A DNA stretch of 64,000 nt from Mycolicibacter terrae (GCF_010727125.1 NZ_AP022564.1:496001-560000), one strand, 5' to 3'; numbered from the stretch's first letter, positions 36,310 through 44,202 are shown. Translations and numbers: made by a program. Notes: generated by a model from the sequence alone, not told the origin.

Positions 36310-37127
36310 GTCCGGGGCAGCACCGCGTCGACGAGCTCACCGAGTGCGCGGATGACATCGGCGTCGTCGGAGAGGGCCTGGACGATGGCGGACTGGACGG
36401 CACTGCGCAGGTTGAGCCCTTCGGCGACGAGGCCGCCGGCCAGGATCAGCATCCGAGTCGAGGACACTTCGCGTAACGGCGAGTTGTCGATGTTCCGGAT
36501 GGTGTTGCCGAGCTTGACCAGAACACTCGCCGTCTGCGCATCGATGCCGGCCTCGTGAGCAACCACCTCCGTTTCGATCTCGGCGGGCGGGAAACCGAGT
36601 TCGATGGCCACGAATCGCTGACGGGTCGACTCCTTGAGATTCTTCAGCACGCTTTGGTAGCCGGGATTGTAGGAGATCACCAGCTGAAACCCGGGCGCCG
36701 CAGGCAATGTCATGCCGAGTCGATCGACCGGAAGCTCACGGCGGTGATCAGCGAGCGGATGGATGACAACGGTGGTGTCCTGACGCGCCTCGACCACCTC
36801 GTCGAGATAGAAGATGGCACCTTCGCGTACGGCGCGAGTCAACGGCCCGTCCACCCAGACCGTTTCGCCACCTTTGAGCAGGAATCGGCCCACCAGATCC
36901 GCCGATGTCATGTCCTCGTGGCCCGCGACGGTAATCAGATCTCGACCGAGCGCGTGAGCCATCGCTTCGACGAAGCGGGTCTTTCCACATCCGGTGGGGC
37001 CCTTCAACAACACCGGCAGCCCGCGACCGGCCGCCGCGGAGAAGACCTCCACTTCATCGCCGACGCCTCGGTAGAACGGCGATTCCGGCACGGTCGGGGC
37101 AATGGTGGGGTGACTATTTGCCAGCAC
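36306..37127 (-). CDS. MoxR-family AAA+ ATPase (NorQ/CbbQ-like)
   Basis: From the GTG at 37127, with an AGAGGA site, the protein has 273 residues, the usual NorQ/CbbQ length. A longer frame to 37310 would run through the AveC-like gene and has a Cys/Ser/Arg-rich, unlikely N-terminus. Walker A is GPTGCGKT, Walker B IFYLDEV, and the sensor region ISYNPGYQS. It overlaps the preceding AveC-like gene by 14 bases and the VWA gene by 4, so the three are translationally coupled. It presumably drives remodelling or metal insertion together with the VWA protein. Confidence 0.88.
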   Translation of the reverse strand: MLANSHPTIAPTVPESPFYRGVGDEVEVFSAAAGRGLPVLLKGPTGCGKTRFVEAMAHALGRDLITVAGHEDMTSADLVGRFLLKGGETVWVDGPLTRAVREGAIFYLDEVVEARQDTTVVIHPLADHRRELPVDRLGMTLPAAPGFQLVISYNPGYQSVLKNLKESTRQRFVAIELGFPPAEIETEVVAHEAGIDAQTASVLVKLGNTIRNIDNSPLREVSSTRMLILAGGLVAEGLNLRSAVQSAIVQALSDDADVIRALGELVDAVLPRT

Positions 37128-38301
37128 TGGGTTCCTCTCCCTCAAACGGGATGACCTTGGGAAGTTCTGCACCCGGCGGCAGGACGAGTTCACCGTCGGT
37201 GTTGATGTAGCCGGAGTGCTTGGTCGGCATCGGCAGCACCGGATTCGGGCATGGCTTGTCGGTGCCGTGCCCGCAGATTCCGCCGTTGAAATAGGAGCGC
37301 TTCTGGACATCCTCGGGCCACGGGTCGGCGTGCATGCCGAGCCATTGCGCGGGGCCCATGTAGAAGAAGAAGAAGCACGCGCTCACTCCGGCGAAGATTG
37401 CCAGGAACCGGGTGAACTGCTGCCGGGCGAACCCGCCCCGAACCTGGTCCAGTCCACGCTCAACGATCGTGCGGCCGCGGTCGTCGGTGAAGTAGCGCAG
37501 ACAGCACAGCGCTGCCTGCACAGCTCCCCACATGATTCCTTCGTAGATGGGCCACTGGTAGTACGTGCCGGCATTGATCGAAACGGACTGGATGGCACCG
37601 GGGTAGGTGTACAACCCGGTCGGCAACAGGACCAGGCCTTCCATCACGAAGTCGAAGACGAAGGAGATCGCATAGGTCACCAGGATCAACCGAAGGTTGG
37701 TGATATTGGGCCAGCGCGCCTTGATCTTTCGCATGACCCAACATCCGACCATGGTGATCGCCAGCACCCCGTAGGCGTACCCCGGCGCGTTCGTCAGCAG
37801 CGGCTCGGCGACCTGGCGGCCTGGTTCCTCGGGCGACAACCAGCCAGGAATGTACGGCGTCCAAGAACCCCGGTTCCACAGCCAGGTGTTGTAGGTGCAC
37901 CAGGTGTTGAGGTAATTCAGCAGCGGATCCTGGAAGAACATCAGGCCCATCGCGAGCACGAGCATGCCGTCCAGCGTGATGCGCCGCTCGCGGCGCCACG
38001 GCCTGATGAAGAACCACCACACGGCCAATGGCAGCGTGATCCAGAGAATCGCCGCGTTCGCGATGAGGGGGATCTTCATGTACATCGGCGGGTCGTTCGG
38101 CCCGACGGGTACCCGCTCGAAAAAGGGCCCGGTGACCCACCGGAACCACACGTACAGCTGGACAGCCAAGATGACGGCGCCGATGGCGGCCCAGATCTGG
38201 ATCGGCTTCACCGCCAGCTGAGCCTGCGTGCCGAGTCCGGCTGCGCCGCCCACTGATTCGGTGACGACGGGATCCTTCTTCCTGCTCGACAGATCACTCA
38301 T
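37114..38301 (-). CDS. AveC-like integral membrane protein (copy 1)
   Basis: A 395-residue protein with about seven membrane helices, starting at ATG 38301 behind AGGAGG. It resembles the family of AveC, the Streptomyces protein that acts in avermectin spiroketal formation. Conserved features shared with its neighbour include CTYNTW-x-WNRGSW, YQWPIYEG, LRYFTDDRGR and a C-terminal GICGHGTDKPCP segment. Many conserved Asp, Glu, His and Cys would suit a metal site. It is a tandem paralogue of the next gene. The AveC call rests on overall resemblance; the reaction is unknown. Confidence 0.65.
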   Translation of the reverse strand: MSDLSSRKKDPVVTESVGGAAGLGTQAQLAVKPIQIWAAIGAVILAVQLYVWFRWVTGPFFERVPVGPNDPPMYMKIPLIANAAILWITLPLAVWWFFIRPWRRERRITLDGMLVLAMGLMFFQDPLLNYLNTWCTYNTWLWNRGSWTPYIPGWLSPEEPGRQVAEPLLTNAPGYAYGVLAITMVGCWVMRKIKARWPNITNLRLILVTYAISFVFDFVMEGLVLLPTGLYTYPGAIQSVSINAGTYYQWPIYEGIMWGAVQAALCCLRYFTDDRGRTIVERGLDQVRGGFARQQFTRFLAIFAGVSACFFFFYMGPAQWLGMHADPWPEDVQKRSYFNGGICGHGTDKPCPNPVLPMPTKHSGYINTDGELVLPPGAELPKVIPFEGEEPSAGK

Positions 38302-38333
38302 GGTGTCCGCCTCCTAACTGGTGGGTCAGCAAT

Positions 38334-39509
38334 TCACTTACCTTGCTCGTAGGGGACTATCTTCGGGAATTCGACGCCGGGCGGCAGGACGAGTACGCCG
38401 TCGGTGTTGATGTAGCCGGAGTACTTGCCCGGCATCGGCAGAGCGGGATCCGGGCACGGCCGGTCGGTCCCGTAACCGCAGATGCCGCCCATCATGAAGT
38501 ACGAACGCTTCAGGACGTCGTCCGGCCAGGACTCGGTGTGCAGGGCGAACCACTGCGAGGGAATGGTGTAGAACACGAAGAAGGACGCACTCAGTGCCGC
38601 AAAGATCGCCAGGAACCGGATGAACTGCTGCTTGGCGAAGCCGCCCTTGATCTGGTCGAGTCCCCGCTCGACGACTGACCGGCCCCGGTCGTCGGTGAAG
38701 TAGCGCAGCGCGCACAACCCGGCCTGCACACCTCCCCACATGATTCCCTCGTAGAGCGGCCACTGGTAGTACGTGCCGGCATTGATCGACCAGGACTTGA
38801 TCGCACCGGGGTAGGTGAACAACCCCATCGGCATCAGGAACATGCCTTCGATGAAGAAGTCGAAGATGAAGGTCCAGACGATCAACACGCCGATCAGCCC
38901 GCGGTTGCTGATGCCCGGCCAGCGCGACTTGGCCTTGCGCATCACCCAGCAGCCGAGGATGGTGCACATCAGCACCCCGGTCGCGTAGCCCGGCGCGTTC
39001 ATCAGGAGCGGCTCGGCCATCGTCCGGCCCGGTTCGCCGAACGCCACCCAACCGGGAACGTCCTGCACCCACGAGCCGCGGTTCCACATCCAGGTGTTGT
39101 AGGTGCACCAGGTGTTGAAGTAGTTCAGCAGCGGGTCCTGGAAGAAGATCAGACCGCAGCCCACCAGCATCATGCCGTCCAGCGTGATGCGCCGCTCGCG
39201 GCGCCAGGGCCGAATGATGAAGTAGTAGACGCCGATTGGAAAGCCGGCCATGATCACGACGGTCCAGGTGATCAGGACCGCCTTCATCGCCAGCGGTGGA
39301 TCGCTGGGCCCCGCCGGGACCCGCTCGAAATTCGGCCCGGTGATCCACCGGATCCACACGTACAGCTGAAAGGCCAGGATCGCACCGCCCACGGTGGCCC
39401 AGACCCGGACGGGCTTGGACGCGGGCTGAACCTGGGCGCCGAGGGTTGCCGTTCCGGCCAGCGACTGCGTGACGGAGGGCGCGTTCTTGTTGCCCGGCGG
39501 TCCGCTCAT
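38334..39509 (-). CDS. AveC-like integral membrane protein (copy 2)
   Basis: A 391-residue paralogue of the protein encoded at 37114, and the first gene of the reverse operon. Membrane helices lie at about residues 33-57, 78-101, 115-137, 170-195, 205-235, 255-275 and 300-325. Differences from the other copy are spread evenly, so the duplication is old rather than recent. A purine-rich AAGGGG precedes the ATG. A promoter with a palindrome in its spacer lies upstream and faces the TetR gene. Confidence 0.65.
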   Translation of the reverse strand: MSGPPGNKNAPSVTQSLAGTATLGAQVQPASKPVRVWATVGGAILAFQLYVWIRWITGPNFERVPAGPSDPPLAMKAVLITWTVVIMAGFPIGVYYFIIRPWRRERRITLDGMMLVGCGLIFFQDPLLNYFNTWCTYNTWMWNRGSWVQDVPGWVAFGEPGRTMAEPLLMNAPGYATGVLMCTILGCWVMRKAKSRWPGISNRGLIGVLIVWTFIFDFFIEGMFLMPMGLFTYPGAIKSWSINAGTYYQWPLYEGIMWGGVQAGLCALRYFTDDRGRSVVERGLDQIKGGFAKQQFIRFLAIFAALSASFFVFYTIPSQWFALHTESWPDDVLKRSYFMMGGICGYGTDRPCPDPALPMPGKYSGYINTDGVLVLPPGVEFPKIVPYEQGK

Positions 39510-39562
39510 GACGTTGTCCCCTTACTCAATCGTCGTAGTGCAGCACTCATCGAGACTCGGCG

Positions 39563-39591
39563 AACATACCAGTTAGTATCTGAGTAACCAA
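39563..39591 (-). promoter_or_regulatory. Promoter of the AveC-MoxR-VWA operon with TetR-type operator
   Basis: On the minus strand: -35 TTGGTT (39586-39591), 17-base spacer, -10 TATGTT (39563-39568). The imperfect palindrome GTTAGTATCTGAGTAAC (39572-39588) covers the spacer, a classical place for repression by the divergent TetR. Confidence 0.6.
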
Positions 39592-39626
39592 GAGGATTCT
39601 CAGATCCCTATGGCACAATACTCGGC

Positions 39627-40229
39627 ATGGCGGAGCGGTGGACACGAGAGCGACGCCTGGCGCACACCCGGTCGCTTCTGCTCGACGCTGCCGAGGACGT
39701 GTTCGCCGAAAAAGGTTTCACCACAGCGACTCTCGACGACATCGCCTATGCTGCCGGATACACCAAGGGTGCCATCTACAAGCATTTCGCCACCAAGGAA
39801 GACCTGTTCCTGGCCGTGAGCGACCGGTACTGGCGACGCTATTTCGACAATTTCGCCGAGATAATGTCGACCGCACCGCAGGTCGGCGCCCGCGAACTCG
39901 ACGAGATCGCCGAGCGGTGGCGCCAGCTGAGTTGCGACCGGGGCGCCGAGCACGCCGCGCTGGGGCATGAGTTCGCCCTCTATCTGTTGAGAAACCCGGA
40001 AGCGCGAGAGCGAGTGGCCGACAAGCGGTCCGAGGTCGTCGAAGCGCTGGCCAGGTTCATCGTGGAAGGCATCGACCGGCTGGGCGCAACACTGCTCATC
40101 CCGCCGCTGACGTTCGCCCAGGTGCTCATCGCCACCAGCGACTCCGTCGTGCTGGGCAGTCAACTCGACGATGTCGACCTCTACCGGCCGGTCGTGGAGA
40201 TGTACGTTTCAGCCATCAAGCTGCCCTGA
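39627..40229 (+). CDS. TetR-family regulator of accessory island 2
   Basis: A 200-residue regulator starting at ATG 39627. The helix-turn-helix is at about residues 20-55: AAEDVFAEKGFTTATLDDIA and AGYTKGAIYKHFATKEDLF. The C-terminal part is a helical ligand domain. It diverges from the AveC-like operon and lies before the SDR operon, so it may control both. The operator candidate at 39572-39588 supports the first link. Confidence 0.88.
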   Translation: MAERWTRERRLAHTRSLLLDAAEDVFAEKGFTTATLDDIAYAAGYTKGAIYKHFATKEDLFLAVSDRYWRRYFDNFAEIMSTAPQVGARELDEIAERWRQLSCDRGAEHAALGHEFALYLLRNPEARERVADKRSEVVEALARFIVEGIDRLGATLLIPPLTFAQVLIATSDSVVLGSQLDDVDLYRPVVEMYVSAIKLP

Positions 40230-40282
40230 CCGCGACAGCGCGGCCGGCGGCCAAGCATCACAGCCACCTCCCCGGCCCCGAC

Positions 40283-40314
40283 TACTTGAGGTAATGACAA
40301 GTACTTGATATTGT
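40283..40314 (+). promoter_or_regulatory. Promoter and repeated operator half-sites of the SDR-Rieske operon
   Basis: TTGAGG (40286-40291), 17 bases and TATTGT (40309-40314) make a promoter. TACTTG (40283), CAAGTA (40298) and TACTTG (40302) form overlapping palindromes, including the perfect CAAGTACTTG (40298-40307). The same half-site lies before the left Rieske operon. The rest of the 260-base gap up to 40489 holds only a doubtful 42-codon frame starting at 40322, exactly where a leaderless message would begin. Confidence 0.55.
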
Positions 40315-40489
40315 GCTCGTGATGCAGCCCGCGCTCCGGCTTCGCCCCACCGGCGTTGCGGCGGCGCGGCGCGGCAGACGGCAACACGGCGGAGAACTGG
40401 ACCGTTCATCGCTACCCGCCAGCCGCGCACGGCGAGCAGTCGACGAGTGAGGGTGAAACATTGGTGATGAGCGTGACGGAGTCGACGTC

Positions 40490-41233
40490 ATGACCCGGGT
40501 TGCCGCAGTGACCGGTGGCGCATCCGGGATGGGAGAGGCCACCTGCCACGAACTGGGCCGGCGGGGCTATCAGGTCGCCGTCCTCGACATCAATGACCAA
40601 GCCGCACAGCGGGTTGCCGACGACCTGCGCGGCCAGGGAGCGACCGCGCTGGGCATCGGCGTCGACGTCACCGATCGGGCCACCGTCGACGACGCCTTCG
40701 CCAAAGTGCGCAGCGAGATGGGGCCGGTCGCCGCCCTGGTCACCAGCGCGGGCATCTTCGGCTACTCCGCCTTCGCCGAGATCACTCCGCAGGACTGGGC
40801 GCGGATCATCGACGTCAACCTCACCGGTACCTTCCACTGCTGTCAGGCCGCGCTGCCGGACATGGTCGACGCCGGTTGGGGCCGCATCGTGATGATCTCC
40901 TCGTCCAGCGCCCAGCGCGGATCGCCGTTCGCCGCCCATTACGCGGCATCCAAAGGCGCGGTCATCACCTTGACCAAATCGCTGGCGCGCGAGTACGCCG
41001 TGCACGGCATCACGGTCAACAACATCCCGCCCTCGGGCATCGAGACACCCATGCAGCACCAGTCGCAAGCGGCCGGCTACCTGCCGCCCAACGAGCAGAT
41101 AGCCGCCAACATCCCGCTGGGCCGGCTGGGCACCGGGGCCGACATCGCCGCGGCGGTCGGGTTCCTGTGTTCGGAGGAAGCCGGCTTCATCACCGGTCAG
41201 GTGCTCGGAGTCAATGGAGGAGCGGTGTTGTGA
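40490..41233 (+). CDS. Short-chain dehydrogenase/reductase
   Basis: A 247-residue SDR oxidoreductase for an alcohol/ketone. The nucleotide site is VTGGASGMGEATCHELG, and the catalytic set is Ser in SSSSAQRGS with YAASK (YxxxK). The C-terminal GQVLGVNGGAVL is typical of the classical family. It is the first gene of an operon in which each following gene overlaps or nearly abuts the last. The start follows a GAGGGTGAAA-type leader; the true ribosome site is not obvious. Confidence 0.9.
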   Translation: MTRVAAVTGGASGMGEATCHELGRRGYQVAVLDINDQAAQRVADDLRGQGATALGIGVDVTDRATVDDAFAKVRSEMGPVAALVTSAGIFGYSAFAEITPQDWARIIDVNLTGTFHCCQAALPDMVDAGWGRIVMISSSSAQRGSPFAAHYAASKGAVITLTKSLAREYAVHGITVNNIPPSGIETPMQHQSQAAGYLPPNEQIAANIPLGRLGTGADIAAAVGFLCSEEAGFITGQVLGVNGGAVL

Positions 41234-42462
41234 CAGAGCATATTTCAGCGCGATCCGGTAGGCCCGCGGAAGGTTCGTGGACCGAGCACTACCCGGAGCT
41301 CGGCACCGGCCCGGTCTCGTTCGCCGATTCCACGTCACGGGAGTTCTACGCCGACGAGCGCGAGGCGGTGTTCAAACGCGCCTGGCTCAACGTGGGCCGC
41401 GTCGAGGAAGTGCCCGCCCACGGCAGCTACGCCACCAAGGAGATCGAAGCGGCTTCGGCGTCGGTCATTCTGGTCCACGCGGACCGGGGGATTCGCGCCT
41501 TCCACAACGTCTGCCCCCGCTGCGGGACGAAGCTGGTCTGGCACGACTTCCCGGATCGGGAGACCGCCGGGCAAAGTCAGGAGCTCACCTGCAAACGCTG
41601 CCGCCGCAGCCACGGATTCGACGGCACAGATCCGGATCTGATCGGAGTGCACTGCGAGGACTGGAACGGTTTCATCTTCATCAACTTCGATACCGAACCG
41701 CGCCAAGCCCTGCGCGAATTCCTCGGCCCGATGATCACCGCCCTCGACGACTACCCGTTCGGGAAACTCACCGAACGCTACGACTGGGTGGCGCACAACA
41801 ACAGCAACTGGAAGATCTTCGCCGACGCATTCCAGGAGTACTACCACGTGCCGGCACTGCATTCGCAGCAGGTTCCCGCTGCGGTGCGGGTTCCCGACGC
41901 CGGCTTCACCTGTGGTCATTTCCAGCTCGACGGCCCGCACCGCTTGGTGTCCACCGCCGGCCGGCGCCGGTGGCTGCTGCCCCCGGAATACATGTACCCG
42001 ATCGAGCGCGCGACCCGCAGCGGGCTGGTCGGCCCCTGGCGGACCCCCGACATCGGCGACATCCCGGACGGTGTGAACCCGGGTGGCATCGAGCCGTGGG
42101 GGATCAGCAACTTCCAGATCTTCCCCAACACCGAGATCCTCATCTACGGCGGCTGGTATCTGCTGTACCGGTACTGGCCCACCTCGCATAACACCCACCG
42201 GTTCGAGGCCCACACCTACTTTCATCCGGCCCGCAGCGTGCGCGAGCGCATCGAGCACGAAGTCGCGGCGGTGGTGCTCAAGGAGTTCGCGCTGCAGGAC
42301 GCCGGGATGCTCGGCGGGACCCAAGCCGCGCTGGAGTACGGCATCGTCGACGACTTTCCCCTCAACGATCAGGAGATCCTGGTCCGACACCTGCACAAGG
42401 TGGTCGGTGACTGGGTGGAGGACTACCGGCGCGAGCACACCGGTGCGGGATCAATCCGATGA
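41230..42462 (+). CDS. Rieske-oxygenase-like protein with CxxC/CxxC in place of the Rieske ligands
   Basis: A 410-residue paralogue of the oxygenase at 31248, starting at the GTG that overlaps the SDR stop. The catalytic-domain iron ligands are kept: Glu203 (bridge), His206, His211 and probable Asp357. In the N-terminal domain the Rieske motif CxH/CxxH has become Cys95-Pro-Arg-Cys98 and Cys121-Lys-Arg-Cys124, and about 16 residues after it are deleted. Such a Cys4 set would suit a rubredoxin-like iron, a zinc ribbon or an all-Cys 2Fe-2S cluster, not a Rieske centre. It may be an altered oxygenase or a pseudoenzyme partner of the other copy. It is followed by its own 111-aa partner gene. Confidence 0.85.
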   Translation: MTEHISARSGRPAEGSWTEHYPELGTGPVSFADSTSREFYADEREAVFKRAWLNVGRVEEVPAHGSYATKEIEAASASVILVHADRGIRAFHNVCPRCGTKLVWHDFPDRETAGQSQELTCKRCRRSHGFDGTDPDLIGVHCEDWNGFIFINFDTEPRQALREFLGPMITALDDYPFGKLTERYDWVAHNNSNWKIFADAFQEYYHVPALHSQQVPAAVRVPDAGFTCGHFQLDGPHRLVSTAGRRRWLLPPEYMYPIERATRSGLVGPWRTPDIGDIPDGVNPGGIEPWGISNFQIFPNTEILIYGGWYLLYRYWPTSHNTHRFEAHTYFHPARSVRERIEHEVAAVVLKEFALQDAGMLGGTQAALEYGIVDDFPLNDQEILVRHLHKVVGDWVEDYRREHTGAGSIR

Positions 42463-42794
42463 CCGCCGCGCGGCTGCCGAGCGCCTTCGCCGAACTGGAG
42501 AGGTTCGCCGAAACCTGGTGCCTACCAACCGAAACCGAACGCTTCAACCAGAGACTGGCCAGCACCATCCCGGAACTGCGGGCCTTCTACGACGCGTTCT
42601 TCCCGCGGTTGGAGGAGGCGATCGACTACTGCGACAAGTTCGCGCTCGACGAGCTCCCCGAGGACGCGCTCAACCTGCTGCATCTGATCTATTCGCTGGT
42701 CATGGTGGCGATGGCGGTGGAGGTCATGGGACAGCCCGCGCCCGTCGACGCCGCCGACGCCGTCATGATCCGCACCGGCTGGCCGGTTCCGTGA
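42459..42794 (+). CDS. Small partner protein of the Rieske-like protein (copy 2)
   Basis: A 111-residue paralogue of the small protein at 32520, with the same length and the core IDYCDKFALDELPEDALNLLHL. ATGA overlap with the Rieske-like gene indicates coupled translation. No known domain is recognisable; acidic residues dominate. Co-duplication with the Rieske genes implies that the two act together. Confidence 0.75.
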   Translation: MTAARLPSAFAELERFAETWCLPTETERFNQRLASTIPELRAFYDAFFPRLEEAIDYCDKFALDELPEDALNLLHLIYSLVMVAMAVEVMGQPAPVDAADAVMIRTGWPVP

Positions 42795-42829
42795 CGGCCG
42801 GAAGCCCATTGCCCGAAAGGACGCAGCCG

Positions 42830-43675
42830 ATGAGTCTGCTCACCATCAACAAGCTCACCTCCTCGGTTGGCGCCGAGGTCCGCGGCGTCGAGCCGGAACG
42901 GCTGGTCGACGACGATCATCTCGGCGCTGCGGTGCTCGAGGCGTTGGAGGACAACGGGGTGTTGGTCTTCCGCGATCTGCAGCTCGAGCCCCGGGATCAG
43001 GTTGCGTTCTGCGGGCGGCTGGGTAGCGTCGACTTCTCCTCGGACGGCCACCACGAGGTCGCCGGCATCTATCCGATCACCTTGAACACCGCGAAGAACT
43101 CCGCCGCGAGCTACCTGCGCGCCACCTTCGACTGGCATATCGACGGTTGCACGCCGATGGGCGACGAGTGCCCGCAGAAGGCCACTGTGCTCTCCGCGGT
43201 GCACGTGGCCGAGCGTGGCGGCGAGACCGAGTTCGTCAGCGCCTACGCCGCCTACGACGCGCTCACCGACGACGAGAAGCGGCGCTTCGGTTCCCTGCGG
43301 GTGGTGCACTCGCTGGAAGCCTCCCAGCGCCGGGTCACGCCCGACCCGACTCCGGAAGAGCTGGCGAGGTGGCGGGCACGACCCACCCACGAACATCCCC
43401 TGGTGTGGACGCATCGCACCGGCCGAAAGTCACTGGTGCTGGGCGCCTCCACCGACCACGTCGTCGGCATGGATCTCGACGAGGGCCGCGCGCTGCTGGC
43501 CGAGCTGCTCGCGCGCGCCACGGTGCCCGACAAGGTCTATCGCCACAACTGGGCGGTGGGCGACACCGTTATCTGGGACAACCGGGGCGTGCTGCACCGC
43601 GCCGCCCCCTACGATCCCAACTCCCCCCGGGAAATGCTGCGCACCACGGTGCTCGGTGACGAGCCCATCCGGTGA
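42830..43675 (+). CDS. TauD/TfdA-family Fe(II)/2-oxoglutarate dioxygenase
   Basis: A 281-residue dioxygenase from ATG 42830, after a GAAAGGA-type site. The iron ligands are His103 and Asp105 (WHIDG) and His256 (VLHRAAPYDP), and Arg267 or Arg271 probably binds 2-oxoglutarate. The family hydroxylates sulfonates, phenoxyacetates and many other substrates, so the target is not predictable. The long upstream extension of the frame is antisense-like shadow over the Rieske gene and is ignored. The next gene overlaps by 4 bases. Confidence 0.9.
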   Translation: MSLLTINKLTSSVGAEVRGVEPERLVDDDHLGAAVLEALEDNGVLVFRDLQLEPRDQVAFCGRLGSVDFSSDGHHEVAGIYPITLNTAKNSAASYLRATFDWHIDGCTPMGDECPQKATVLSAVHVAERGGETEFVSAYAAYDALTDDEKRRFGSLRVVHSLEASQRRVTPDPTPEELARWRARPTHEHPLVWTHRTGRKSLVLGASTDHVVGMDLDEGRALLAELLARATVPDKVYRHNWAVGDTVIWDNRGVLHRAAPYDPNSPREMLRTTVLGDEPIR

Positions 43676-44202
43676 CCCGCCTGGAGCCGCTGCCGGCGGA
43701 CAGTTGGGACGACACGGTGCGCGACGCGTTGCGTTCGCTGCTGCCCGCGGAACGGGCCAACCCGCGTGACGCCGGCAACGTGCTGGCCACCATGGTCCGT
43801 CATCCCGCGCTGACCCGTGCCTATCTGCCGTTCAACGCCTATCTGCTCACCGGCTCCACACTCTCGCCGCGAGACCGCGAGATCGCGTTGCTGCGGGCGG
43901 TGCTGAAAAGCGATTGCGACTATCTGTGGTCACATCACCTTCCGATCGCCGAGCGAGCGGGCCTGACGGCCGAAGAGATCGACACCGTCCGCTCTGGGCA
44001 GCCGGCCGGGAAATCCGATGCCGCCGTGGTGCACGCCGCCGACGAACTGGTCGACAGTCGCACCATCTCTGCTGCAGTCTGGGACGAGCTGGGACAACAC
44101 TTCACCGAAGAGCAACGCATGGACCTGGTGTTCACCATCGGCGGCTACTGCCTACTGGCCATGGCGGTCAACGCCTTTGGCGTCCAGAAGGAGACCACAT
44201 GA
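43672..44202 (+). CDS. Carboxymuconolactone decarboxylase (AhpD-like) family protein
   Basis: A 176-residue protein of the CMD/AhpD fold. LSPRDREIALLRAVLKSDCDYLWSHH is the family core, but it has a single Cys followed by HH and lacks the CxxC of true AhpD peroxidases. That suggests a decarboxylase- or hydrolase-like role rather than peroxide reduction. GTGA overlap with the dioxygenase gene and ATGA overlap with the next. Confidence 0.82.
   Translation: MTRLEPLPADSWDDTVRDALRSLLPAERANPRDAGNVLATMVRHPALTRAYLPFNAYLLTGSTLSPRDREIALLRAVLKSDCDYLWSHHLPIAERAGLTAEEIDTVRSGQPAGKSDAAVVHAADELVDSRTISAAVWDELGQHFTEEQRMDLVFTIGGYCLLAMAVNAFGVQKETT

Noticed and set aside
34603-37127. A nitric oxide reductase or Rubisco activation locus (NorQD/CbbQO)
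   Set aside because: No norB, norC, cbbL or cbbS gene lies in the window, so only the chaperone pair type is supported.
36306-37310. The longer MoxR start at 37310
   Set aside because: The extra 61 residues are Cys/Ser/Arg-rich and encoded inside the AveC-like gene; the GTG at 37127 has a good ribosome site and gives the family length.
37114-39509. Particulate methane/ammonia monooxygenase subunits (PmoC-like) for the two membrane proteins
   Set aside because: No PmoA/PmoB partner and no copper-site motif; the sequence looks closer to AveC-like proteins, and the MoxR/VWA neighbours do not require the pmo reading.
41230-42462. Frameshift decay as the reason for the lost Rieske motif
   Set aside because: The frame and alignment to the paralogue continue on both sides, and the new residues form a regular CxxC pair; decay is less likely, though a sequencing check is still proposed.
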